From contig DDPY01000022.1 in assembly GCA_002342415.1 (NCBI GenBank), positions 1 to 64,000 of the forward strand: a stretch of DNA of 64,000 nucleotides, given 5' to 3'. Position 1 is the stretch's first letter, and every line of letters begins with the position of its first letter. Below are positions 1 to 6,707 of the stretch, in pieces. This stretch comes from Prevotella sp. UBA2456 (GTDB lineage Bacteria > Bacteroidota > Bacteroidia > Bacteroidales > Bacteroidaceae). A program made the position numbers and the translations under genes. The notes under the pieces were generated by a model. It had not been told where the DNA came from. It searched no databases and was given only the letters and a program-made list of their open reading frames with translations.

Positions 1-2
1 AC

Positions 3-386
3 CAGGACTACACGATGGTCATACTCGATGCCGACGGCAACGAGGTGGACCTGTCGAAGGCCCTGGTGACGGCAGAGGCTCCCGGGGCTGTTGCCGAGGT
101 TGCCGCCCGCCGTGCCCTCAAGCTGGAGAGCCTGAACCTGCCCGACGGCAAGTATAAGGCCGTCTTCACCTTCAAGGGCAACTACACGGGCGTGAAGGAA
201 GTGCCCTTCGAGATCAAGAGCAACATCATCACGGGAATCGAGACAGTTGACAGGGGACAGTGGTCAGTTGACAGTGGACAGTTGACAGTTGACAGTTGGT
301 ACGACCTGAATGGTCGCCGTCTTGCTGGCAAGCCTGGGCAGAAGGGGGTCTACATCGTGAATGGCCGTAAGGTTGTGGTGAAGTAA
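3..386 (+). CDS. C-terminal part of a secreted/cell-surface protein (5' partial)
   Basis: The frame is open from base 3, so these 127 residues are the end of a larger protein that begins before the window. The first part (about residues 1-80) has alternating strands typical of an Ig-like or beta-sandwich extracellular domain. The last 30 residues (YDLNGRRL, then GVYIVNGRKVVVK) match the C-terminal module that ends many secreted Bacteroidales proteins, similar to a type IX-type sorting tail. Between the two, bases 243-298 are a direct repeat built on GTTGACAGT that is translated as a linker rich in V, D, S and Q. Function of the main domain cannot be told from this fragment. A strong terminator follows. 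Confidence 0.7.
   Translation, partial: QDYTMVILDADGNEVDLSKALVTAEAPGAVAEVAARRALKLESLNLPDGKYKAVFTFKGNYTGVKEVPFEIKSNIITGIETVDRGQWSVDSGQLTVDSWYDLNGRRLAGKPGQKGVYIVNGRKVVVK
243..298 (+). repeat. GTTGACAGT-type direct repeat inside coding sequence
   Basis: Imperfect tandem copies of a GTTGACAGT/GTGGACAGT unit, read in frame as the linker before the C-terminal sorting-like module. Related fragments occur at 17369-17391 (inside the CcsBA gene) and around 50576-50635 (intergenic). Confidence 0.75.
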
Positions 387-434
387 AGAGGTGAGAGGTA
401 AGAGATGTGTTCTTACCTTTAGGCCTCTCGATTA

Positions 435-466
435 TCCCCGCTGCGAGATTCGCGGCGGGGATTTTT
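435..466 (+). terminator. Rho-independent terminator
   Basis: TCCCCGC (435-441) pairs with GCGGGGA (455-461). An inner GCGA/TCGC pairing sits in the loop, and a run of T follows at 462-466. It ends the transcript of the first partial gene. Confidence 0.85.
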
Positions 467-480
467 GTATGGTTTTTGAA

Positions 481-572
481 TCGCTTTAGCCTCGCCTTAG
501 CCTCGCTTCAGACTCGCTTCAGACAGGGAGATGCCATACACATACCATACACATACCATACACATACCATAC
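481..572. repeat. Two adjacent 11-bp tandem arrays
   Basis: 481-524 holds four copies of an 11-mer (TCGCTTTAGCC to TCGCTTCAGAC, drifting). 534-572 holds three and a half copies of CCATACACATA. Both have exactly the same 11-bp period but unrelated sequence. Confidence 0.85.
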
Positions 573-679
573 CCCTGAGTATGGCTACAGTATGGCATCA
601 GTGGGAGAAAAGCGAGGCTGATCCCTGCCATCACCATATTTTTTTCTCATCATTCCCATACTGTATTCAATTTTTTTCG

Positions 680-687
680 TATCTTTG
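680..687 (+). promoter_or_regulatory. Bacteroidetes-type promoter -7 box (TATCTTTG)
   Basis: TATCTTTG matches the TAnnTTTG consensus. Transcription would start near 694, which rules out an in-frame start codon at 685 for the next gene and supports the ATG at 745. Confidence 0.75.
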
Positions 688-703
688 CAGCCGAATGGTG
701 AAC

Positions 704-726
704 ATGGAGCAGCGGTGATGCTCCAT
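704..726 (+). promoter_or_regulatory. Leader hairpin of the kinase-peptidase-PqqD-ABC operon
   Basis: ATGGAGCA (704-711) and TGCTCCAT (719-726) form a perfect 8-bp stem with a 7-base loop about 10 bases after the predicted transcription start. A 7-codon open frame (695-718) ends in the loop. There is no T run, so it is not a plain terminator. A role in mRNA stability or control is inference. Confidence 0.5.
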
Positions 727-744
727 TTACGAAGAGAGTGGACA

Positions 745-1599
745 ATGAAAGAAACAAAATATTATCAGGTGGCAGGTCACCGGTTCTGCGTAAGCAGCGA
801 GTCTGGCGACTTTGCACTGATGCAGAATTACGAACCGTTTGGCTGTGATGGCGGTGAAACGGTGTTTGCACTGTCGGTAGAGAGCGGCGGCAGACCCGAT
901 TATGCTGAAGAGCTGAGGCAGGAGGACGAGGGGCAGGAAATCGTCAGTGGGCATACGGCTGACGGAGAGGCCTTGTTCGAGTTTTCCTGGTTTCAGCAAA
1001 CGGCCGGATGGCTCGTCAGTAGTGCGGACTACCGTCAGGGAAGGCTCATCACGACGGGCCGGCACACGAAGATGGCTATCGACAATGCGTTGATGATCCT
1101 GTATGCCCTGGCTACGGCCGATAAGTCGACGGTGCTCTTCCATGCGGCTGTTGTTTCGCACGAGGGCAAGGGCTATATGTTCCTCGGTCCGAGCGGAACG
1201 GGCAAGAGTACGCATGCCAGACTGTGGCTGAGATACATAGCAGGGTCGGAACTGGTGAACGATGATAATCCAGTGGTGCGTATCGGTGAGGATGGACAGG
1301 CTGTAGTCTATGGCTCGCCTTGGAGCGGTAAGACTCCCTGCTATCGCCATGTGAGTTATCCGCTGGGAGGCATTGTCAATCTGAGTCAGGCTCCCCATAA
1401 CAAGATTCGCCGGTTGAGTGGTATCGAGGCCTATGTTGCTCTGGTGCCGAGCATCAGCGGCAAGCGGTGGGATGCGGCTATTGCCGACGGGCTGCACCAG
1501 ACGGAGAACCGGCTGGCCATGAGCGTGCCGTTGTGGCATATGGAGTGCTTGCCCGACGAAGAGGCTGCGATGGTGTGTTCATTGAACATTGAGCATTGA
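745..1599 (+). CDS. HPr kinase/phosphorylase-like serine kinase
   Basis: 284 residues. The Walker A loop GPSGTGKST begins at residue 148 (Lys154, Ser155), followed by HARLW, then NDDNPVV and a GSPWSGKTP motif. This is the arrangement of the HPr(Ser) kinase C-terminal domain and of the stand-alone kinases found in lasso-peptide clusters. The N-terminal half has no motif I recognise. The ATG at 745 is chosen because the upstream in-frame ATG at 685 lies inside the promoter. It is the first gene of a tight operon with an S24/S26 peptidase, a PqqD-like protein and an ABC exporter, so a role in modifying a ribosomally made peptide is more likely than sugar-phosphotransferase control. The substrate is unknown. 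The last codons (SLNIEH) are supplied by a short repeat. Confidence 0.8.
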   Translation: MKETKYYQVAGHRFCVSSESGDFALMQNYEPFGCDGGETVFALSVESGGRPDYAEELRQEDEGQEIVSGHTADGEALFEFSWFQQTAGWLVSSADYRQGRLITTGRHTKMAIDNALMILYALATADKSTVLFHAAVVSHEGKGYMFLGPSGTGKSTHARLWLRYIAGSELVNDDNPVVRIGEDGQAVVYGSPWSGKTPCYRHVSYPLGGIVNLSQAPHNKIRRLSGIEAYVALVPSISGKRWDAAIADGLHQTENRLAMSVPLWHMECLPDEEAAMVCSLNIEH

Positions 1600-1609
1600 A
1601 CATTGAAGG
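1580..1609 (+). repeat. CATTGAA-type repeat at a gene junction
   Basis: Tandem ATTGAACATTGAGC-like units span the stop codon of the kinase gene and the TTG start of the peptidase gene. A related block (ATTGAAGGATTGAAATATTGAA) lies at 2035-2056, at the next junction. Confidence 0.7.
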
Positions 1610-2055
1610 TGGTGATTACTGATGCAGTGATGATAGAGGAGGCCATCCGGCTGGTGGATGAGGGTGTCAGTGTGACACTGCCCGTCAAGGGATGGAGCAT
1701 GCTGCCGTTTATCATCGGCGGCCGGGAGAGCGTCATCTTGCAAAAGCCTGTCTCCCCGAAGGTGGGCGACGTGGTGCTGGCATGGGCAGACGGCTGCCGA
1801 TATGTGGTGCATCGTATCATTTGTATTGAGGGTGACCGTGTAACGCTGATGGGCGACGGCAACCTGGTTGGTACGGAGCGTTGCACCCTGAGCGACATTA
1901 AGGCTACGGTGTCCCATGTGGTTGATGCTAACGACAGACCGCATGAAATAGACAACTGGTGGCGGCAGCAGGCTGCCAAGCTGTGGTTCTGGCTGCGTCC
2001 CGTGAGACGCTACATATTGGCAATATATAGGAGAATTGAAGGATTGAAATATTGA
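1603..2055 (+). CDS. S24/S26 family (signal-peptidase-like) peptidase
   Basis: 150 residues. The nucleophile motif is GWSMLPF (Ser32). After GDVVLAW comes YVVHRII with His70 where bacterial type I signal peptidases carry Lys, then GDGN. Ser plus His is the arrangement of the SipW/archaeal/ER signal-peptidase type. There is no N-terminal membrane anchor. A basic, tryptophan-rich C-terminal helix may associate with the membrane. The TTG start at 1603 lies in a repeat, and ATG at 1630 is an equally possible start. Only 3 bases separate it from the kinase gene. In this operon it probably removes a leader from a modified peptide, which is inference from context. Confidence 0.75.
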   Translation: MKVVITDAVMIEEAIRLVDEGVSVTLPVKGWSMLPFIIGGRESVILQKPVSPKVGDVVLAWADGCRYVVHRIICIEGDRVTLMGDGNLVGTERCTLSDIKATVSHVVDANDRPHEIDNWWRQQAAKLWFWLRPVRRYILAIYRRIEGLKY

Positions 2056-2059
2056 AGTT

Positions 2060-2329
2060 ATGAGAATAAAAGAAGGTTTTGTGCTGCGCGAGGTGTGCGG
2101 CGAACGTGTGATAGTGGGTGAGGGGCTTGGTGCCGTCAATTTCGGCAAACTGTTAGCTCTGAACGAGACGGCGGCTTGGTTATGGAAGCAAGCTCAGATG
2201 ATGGGCTACTTCAGCATCGCTGAACTGGCCGAAAAACTCTGTGAGGAATACGAAGTTACTGCAGAGAATGCCCAGACCGATGTTGCCAACATCATCGGTG
2301 AATGGCAGAAGGTGGGTGTAGTGGAATGA
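2060..2329 (+). CDS. PqqD-family peptide-binding protein
   Basis: 89 residues, the usual size for stand-alone PqqD-like proteins. The sequence runs from a beta-rich N-terminus (FVLREVCGERVIV) through LNETAAWLWKQ to a helical region with AELAEKLCEEYEV and a C-terminal VANIIGEWQKVGVVE. This is the winged-helix recognition fold that binds leader peptides in PqqA, lasso and other RiPP pathways. It overlaps the next gene by 4 bases (ATGA), so the ABC exporter is translationally coupled. It probably presents a precursor peptide to the kinase, peptidase or exporter. No precursor gene is visible nearby. Confidence 0.85.
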   Translation: MRIKEGFVLREVCGERVIVGEGLGAVNFGKLLALNETAAWLWKQAQMMGYFSIAELAEKLCEEYEVTAENAQTDVANIIGEWQKVGVVE

Positions 2330-3903
2330 GATACCTCGGCTGGCTGTGGAGTCACTCGCGGGGCATCCGCTGGAATACGGCGGTGCGTATCGTGACAGGC
2401 ATCGGGCAAGTGGTACTCGGCCTGCTGATGGTGTGGCTTAGCCGTCAGTTTATTGATGAGACCATCCGCACGGGATCGGCCGACGATGTGTTGCAGATGG
2501 TGCTGTGGCTGGTGCTGACCGTAGTAGGCGGCGTGGTGCTCCGTCAGGTGGGCTTTTGGCTCACTACCGCTGCCAGTGTCCGTCAGTCGAATGTCCTGCG
2601 CCTGACCATCTTCAACAGCCTGTTTCACCGGCAACTGTTTACCGGCGAAGCGTTGCACTCGGGCGATGTGAGTTCACGACTGGCGAAGGACATCGAGCAG
2701 ATAAGCACCGTGTGCAGCGACACCCTGCCACAGATGGTCATTACCGGCATCCAGCTGTGCGGAGCCTTCCTGCTGATGCGGTGGTTCGATGCCCGTTTGG
2801 CTTGGGCGTTGCTGTTGCTCACACCTCTGGCTGTCGTCTTCGGTAAACTGATAGCCCGCCGACTCCGCCAGATGACCCTCGACATCCGGCAGGACGAAAG
2901 TCGCATACAGATGCAGGTGCAGGAGGGTATGGAGCATAATGCCGTGTTGCGCTCGTTAGGCTCGGAGCAGTGGGTGACCGACCGTCTCGACATGATGCAG
3001 CAACGGCTGCACGGTAATGTGATGCGGCGCACACGGTTCACCGTCATTACCCGGCTGCTGATGGGCTGTGCCTTTGGACTCGGTTATCTGCTGGCCTTTG
3101 TCTGGGGAGGCATCGGACTGAGAAACGGTACGATAACGTTTGGCGTGATGACCTCGTTCCTGCAACTCGTCGGCATGATTCAGCATCCTATCCTGCAACT
3201 GTTGAACATGGTGCCGGGCGTGATACATGCAACAGCCAGTATCGACCGGCTGGAGGAACTGTCGGCGGCAGTCCCGACAGCAGGCAAGTCTTCTGTGATG
3301 GCCGCCCCAGGTCTCATACAATTCAACGCTGTCAGCTTCCGCTATGCTGACGGCGACCGATATATTGTCAAAGACTTTACCCACGACTTTAAGCCAGGTT
3401 CCAAGACTGCCATCATGGGCGAGACCGGTTTAGGCAAGACCACGCTGTTCCGACTGATACTCGGCTTGATAGAACCGTCTCGTGGAACGGTAGCAGCGGG
3501 TGGCGAGCTGTGCTTCGTCCCGCAAGGCAATACGCTGATGAGCGGCACCATCCGCTACAACCTGCAACTTGCCCGCCCCGATGCCACCGATGAGGAACTT
3601 CGCACGGCGTTGCATACTGCCTGTGCCGATTTTGTCTTCGAGTTGTCCGACGGTATCGATACCGAACTGGGTGAGCGAGGCAGCGGGCTGAGCGAAGGAC
3701 AGGCACAACGCATAGCCATTGCCCGCGGATTGCTGCACGGCGGCGACATCCTCCTGTGCGACGAGATTAGCAGCAGCTTGGACGAGCAGACAGAGCAGGA
3801 ACTCTACCGCCGGCTCTTTGCTGCCTGTGCCGACAAGACGATATTGCTGATTACCCACCGGACTGCTGTGTGCACACTCTGCAATGAGGTGGTAAGGCTT
3901 TAG
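2326..3903 (+). CDS. ABC transporter, fused permease and ATPase (exporter type)
   Basis: 525 residues. Several membrane helices occupy residues 1-300 (exporter fold). An ATPase domain follows with Walker A GETGLGKTT, signature LSEGQAQR (Glu where most have Gly), Walker B ILLCDEISSSLD and the switch His in THRTAV. There is no N-terminal C39 peptidase domain, so cleavage must be done by another protein, plausibly the S24/S26 peptidase encoded two genes upstream. The start at 2326 overlaps the stop of the PqqD-like gene. An earlier in-frame ATG at 2302 lies inside that gene. Likely exports the operon's peptide product across the inner membrane as a homodimer. Confidence 0.88.
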   Translation: MRYLGWLWSHSRGIRWNTAVRIVTGIGQVVLGLLMVWLSRQFIDETIRTGSADDVLQMVLWLVLTVVGGVVLRQVGFWLTTAASVRQSNVLRLTIFNSLFHRQLFTGEALHSGDVSSRLAKDIEQISTVCSDTLPQMVITGIQLCGAFLLMRWFDARLAWALLLLTPLAVVFGKLIARRLRQMTLDIRQDESRIQMQVQEGMEHNAVLRSLGSEQWVTDRLDMMQQRLHGNVMRRTRFTVITRLLMGCAFGLGYLLAFVWGGIGLRNGTITFGVMTSFLQLVGMIQHPILQLLNMVPGVIHATASIDRLEELSAAVPTAGKSSVMAAPGLIQFNAVSFRYADGDRYIVKDFTHDFKPGSKTAIMGETGLGKTTLFRLILGLIEPSRGTVAAGGELCFVPQGNTLMSGTIRYNLQLARPDATDEELRTALHTACADFVFELSDGIDTELGERGSGLSEGQAQRIAIARGLLHGGDILLCDEISSSLDEQTEQELYRRLFAACADKTILLITHRTAVCTLCNEVVRL

Positions 3904-3950
3904 TACAAAGTTTTTTTCCTTTTTTTTGTGGCTTATCCAGAAAATATGCT

Positions 3951-3958
3951 TATCTTTG
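3951..3958 (+). promoter_or_regulatory. Promoter -7 box (TATCTTTG)
   Basis: TATCTTTG with a TTTG element at 3925-3928 in the -33 region. It drives the racemase-like gene and MFS transporter. Confidence 0.75.
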
Positions 3959-3998
3959 CAGCAGAAATTATTATTTAAAACAAATCAAACAGAAGAAA

Positions 3999-4655
3999 AT
4001 GAAACACGTAGTATGCGTACACACGGCGATGGCTTTGGTGGAGCCGTTGACAAAACTGTTCCAGGAACTGATTCCTGAAGTGACTGTAAACCACATTGCC
4101 GACTCCTCGTTGATAAAAGAGGTGATAGCCAACAACCAAGTGACGAATGCTGTTCGCAGGCGTCTGCTGTCGTACTATAACGGCGCTGCCGACGCAGGAG
4201 CCGACGTGGTGTTCAACACCTGTTCGAGCGTGGGCGACGTGGCCGACTATGGCAATCAGTATGCCCGCATCCCCGTGTTCCGCATCGACCAGCCGATGGC
4301 CGCCGAGGCTGTCAAGAACTACGACCGCATCGGTGTCATCTCGACATTGCCGACGACGCTCGACCCCACCTGCCGCCTGCTGCAGAACGAGGCAAAGAAG
4401 GCCGGTCGCCAGGTGACCCTAATCGAAGGGTTGGCCGACGGTGCCTTTGCTGCCGGACAGAGCGGCGACGGTGCGACCCACGACCGGCTGATTGCTGAGG
4501 CTGCCCAGCGCATTGCCTCCGAGGTGGATATGTTTGTGTTGGCTCAGGGTTCGATGGCCCGCATGGAGCAGCGCCTCTCTGAACTGACCGGCAAACCCGT
4601 GCTGTCGAGTCCCGTACTTGGTGTGAAGGGCTTACGGAAGTTCTTAGGCCTATGA
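3999..4655 (+). CDS. Aspartate/glutamate/hydantoin racemase-superfamily protein
   Basis: 218 residues. The N-terminal half ends in ADVVFNTCSSVGD, with the catalytic Cys75 of the Asp/Glu racemase fold. The second half has the related layout but reads LAQGSMARM (about residue 186), where a two-base racemase would carry its second Cys. One retained cysteine suggests a decarboxylase- or lyase-like or one-base activity rather than a normal racemase. It overlaps the following MFS transporter gene by 4 bases, so the substrate is probably the imported compound, perhaps an acid sugar or its breakdown product. The exact reaction cannot be assigned. Confidence 0.75.
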   Translation: MKHVVCVHTAMALVEPLTKLFQELIPEVTVNHIADSSLIKEVIANNQVTNAVRRRLLSYYNGAADAGADVVFNTCSSVGDVADYGNQYARIPVFRIDQPMAAEAVKNYDRIGVISTLPTTLDPTCRLLQNEAKKAGRQVTLIEGLADGAFAAGQSGDGATHDRLIAEAAQRIASEVDMFVLAQGSMARMEQRLSELTGKPVLSSPVLGVKGLRKFLGL

Positions 4656-5911
4656 AGCGTAAGAATGTGATACTCACCATGCTCGTCATCCTGGGCATGG
4701 TGACTTTTTTGGACCGTATCAATATCAGTGTAGCAGGGTCGTCCATCATGCACGACCTGCAACTGAGTCCGTCGGAGTGGGGATGGGTGCAGAGCGCCTT
4801 CATCCTGTCGTACGGGCTGATGCAGATACCGATGGGTGCGCTGGGCGACCGCTTTGGCCATCGGAAGATTCTGTCGCTCATCGTGCTGTGGTGGTCGCTG
4901 TTTACTGCCTTCACCGGACTGGCGGGCGGGTTGGCCTCGCTCTTGGTCATCCGCTTCATGTTCGGCATTGGCGAGGCTGGTTCGTCGCCCTGCTCGACAG
5001 GTGTCATCAGCCGATGGTTCGAGAAGCACGAGGTGGGCAAGGCTCAGGGCTATGTGTGGGCAGCCAGCCGAATGGGCGGTGCACTGACACCGTTTGTCGT
5101 CATCCCCGTGATGGTGACCGTAGGCTGGCGCTCGGCCTTCTATCTGTTGGGAGCCTTGGGCATCGTCTGGGCTATCGTGTGGTGGCTTTTTTATAGGGAT
5201 ACTGGCGTGGCTGGTGCTTGTGATACTAGTGATACTAGTTCAACTAGTGTAACTAGTGTGACTAGTTCTACTAGCTCAACTAGCTCAACTACTGCGGGGG
5301 GGCTCCGCTGGTCGGCAGTCCTTTGCAACGGCCAGTTCTGGCTGCTCTGTGGCATGTATTTCTTCTATGCCTTTGGCTCGTGGTTCTTCTTCTCGTGGTT
5401 TCCCACCTTCATGGAGTTAGGGCGCGGCTTCGACAAAACTGAGCTGACCTATGCGGTGGCGGTGCCCTTCATCATGAGCATGATGGGTAATATAGCCGGT
5501 GGACACCTGACGGACAAGCTGACCCATCGCTATGGAATCAAGATTGGTCGCAAGGCATTGGGCTCTTCGTCGCTCGCTATCTCGGCCGTCTGTATGTTCC
5601 TTGCGGCCTTCATCCCGGGCAAAATGGCAGTCTTTGTGTTTCTCTCGCTCTGCTTTGGCATCTTCGACCTGATGCTGCCCTCTGCGTGGGCGCTGTGCAT
5701 CGACTTGGGCAAACAGCAGGCAGGCACGCTCTCCGGTGCCATGAATACGGCGGGCAACATCGGTGGCTTCTGCTGTGGCATCCTCTTTGGCGAACTGGTG
5801 CAGCAGTCGGGCAACTACAATCTGCCGCTCTATATGATTGCCGCGATGCTGATCATCAGTGCGGTGCTCTTTGCCTTTATCAATCCCGAAAAGCCAATCG
5901 CCAAATCGTAA
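4652..5911 (+). CDS. MFS transporter, anion:cation symporter (acid-sugar) type
   Basis: 419 residues, 12 predicted membrane helices. The N-terminus FLDRINISVAGSSI and the loop GALGDRFGHRKI are typical of hexuronate/glucarate-type MFS carriers. The central cytoplasmic loop (about residues 190-215) is a Thr/Ser-rich stretch encoded by eight 9-bp NNNACTAGT repeats. The C-terminal codons IAKS and the stop codon lie within an AT-rich junction repeat. Translationally coupled to the upstream racemase-like gene. Together with the DUF1537 kinase and DUF849 enzyme at 11286-13441 it suggests uptake of sugar acids. The substrate is inference. Confidence 0.85.
   Translation: MKRKNVILTMLVILGMVTFLDRINISVAGSSIMHDLQLSPSEWGWVQSAFILSYGLMQIPMGALGDRFGHRKILSLIVLWWSLFTAFTGLAGGLASLLVIRFMFGIGEAGSSPCSTGVISRWFEKHEVGKAQGYVWAASRMGGALTPFVVIPVMVTVGWRSAFYLLGALGIVWAIVWWLFYRDTGVAGACDTSDTSSTSVTSVTSSTSSTSSTTAGGLRWSAVLCNGQFWLLCGMYFFYAFGSWFFFSWFPTFMELGRGFDKTELTYAVAVPFIMSMMGNIAGGHLTDKLTHRYGIKIGRKALGSSSLAISAVCMFLAAFIPGKMAVFVFLSLCFGIFDLMLPSAWALCIDLGKQQAGTLSGAMNTAGNIGGFCCGILFGELVQQSGNYNLPLYMIAAMLIISAVLFAFINPEKPIAKS
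5222..5293 (+). repeat. Eight 9-bp NNNACTAGT repeats inside the MFS gene
   Basis: Units such as GATACTAGT, TCAACTAGT and GTGACTAGT repeat eight times in frame and encode the Ser/Thr-rich central loop. The same 9-bp family recurs at 38507-38569 between genes. Confidence 0.9.
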
Positions 5912-5928
5912 ATAGTAAATCGTCAAAT
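5903..5928. repeat. AT-rich junction repeat (AAATCGTAAATAGTAAAT family)
   Basis: One copy of a family found at nine places in the window. This copy contains the stop codon of the MFS gene. Confidence 0.85.
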
Positions 5929-6495
5929 TTGGCATGGGCTGCTTTGGCTACGGCGTAGCAGCCAGGCATAAGTGGCCTCTATGAGCAAGCAGGCCACTTC
6001 AAACATGAGGTCGAAGGTGGAGTCTGTCTCTACGTTCAGCACGACGTAGAGCAAGACAGGAATCAGCGTGAATACCAGGATGCGCAGAATCATCCAGATG
6101 CCTACCGTCCGTAGCGGTCCTCTGTGCCAGATGATGAGCAGTGTGCCCAACGGCAAACTAACCAGCGACAGCAGCGAGGCCACATAGAAGTTGTACAGGG
6201 CATAGGCCGGACCTAATGATACGGTAATGAAGCCAGCCACACAGAGCACCACCTCTGCCCACCACCAGCCCGTCAGCGGATGGCGCAACGGCATCATGCT
6301 CCTCATGACAGCATAATACATCATCACCATTCCCACATTCTGGGCCAAGGCCAGCCCCAGGGGGAAATGCGCATTGAACCACATTTGGAAGTCGTGCCAC
6401 GAGCAGACGGCTGAAACAATCATCAAGCAGAAAGCTGCTTCCACCCACCAGCGCGGCAGACCACTATTCAACACCTTGACCTCTTTGTCTTCCAT
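5923..6495 (-). CDS. Uncharacterised polytopic membrane protein
   Basis: 190 residues with about six hydrophobic helices and a short charged N-terminus (MEDKEVKVL). I do not recognise a family or catalytic motif. A TTG 24 bases upstream (6519) is in frame but sits at the predicted transcription start of the promoter box at 6522-6529, so the ATG at 6495 is preferred. It converges on the MFS transporter gene with an 11-base gap and is divergent from the AraC-type regulator. Its function is unknown. Confidence 0.65.
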   Translation of the reverse strand: MEDKEVKVLNSGLPRWWVEAAFCLMIVSAVCSWHDFQMWFNAHFPLGLALAQNVGMVMMYYAVMRSMMPLRHPLTGWWWAEVVLCVAGFITVSLGPAYALYNFYVASLLSLVSLPLGTLLIIWHRGPLRTVGIWMILRILVFTLIPVLLYVVLNVETDSTFDLMFEVACLLIEATYAWLLRRSQSSPCQI

Positions 6496-6521
6496 ATTCC
6501 TTGCTTTATAAATAACCAATG

Positions 6522-6529
6522 CAAAGGTA
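6522..6529 (-). promoter_or_regulatory. Promoter -7 box (TACCTTTG)
   Basis: TACCTTTG on the minus strand, about 27 bases before the ATG of the membrane protein. Confidence 0.7.
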
Positions 6530-6679
6530 CAAAAAATCGTCTAAACCGTATGCGCTTTTAAATAAAAAAAGAAGAGACAAGTCCTCCATATTCGCAGATT
6601 TGAGCGATAAATCGTCGAATTGAGCGAACAACTTTTGTCTTTTTTAAACAAAACAATAAGGAATGCCGAAATATTTTTG

Positions 6680-6687
6680 TAACTTCG
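6680..6687 (+). promoter_or_regulatory. Promoter -7 box (TAACTTCG)
   Basis: A close match to TAnnTTTG, 20 bases before the ATG at 6708. It sits divergent from the membrane-protein promoter and excludes the in-frame ATG at 6663. Confidence 0.6.
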
Positions 6688-6707
6688 TGCTCAAATTCAC
6701 GACAACC

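Larger units (their letters stand above)
387..744. other. Intergenic region with terminator, 11-bp tandem repeats, promoter and leader hairpin
   Basis: This 358-base gap holds the terminator at 435-466, two 11-bp tandem arrays (481-524 and 534-572), a TAnnTTTG promoter box at 680-687 and an 8-bp perfect hairpin at 704-726 in the leader of the next operon. An open frame spanning the gap is not a credible gene because it runs through the terminator and both arrays. No convincing precursor-peptide gene was seen here. Confidence 0.7.

Noticed and set aside
407..718. A 103-residue open frame in the first intergenic region
   Set aside because: It runs through a clear terminator, two 11-bp tandem arrays and a promoter box. 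It has no conserved-looking composition.
685..744. An earlier in-frame start for the HPr-kinase-like gene
   Set aside because: The codon at 685 lies within the promoter -7 box, before the likely transcription start. The ATG at 745 fits better.
745..3903. A lasso-peptide cluster
   Set aside because: A kinase, a PqqD-like protein and an exporter are present, but no asparagine-synthetase-like cyclase, B2 protease or precursor was found.
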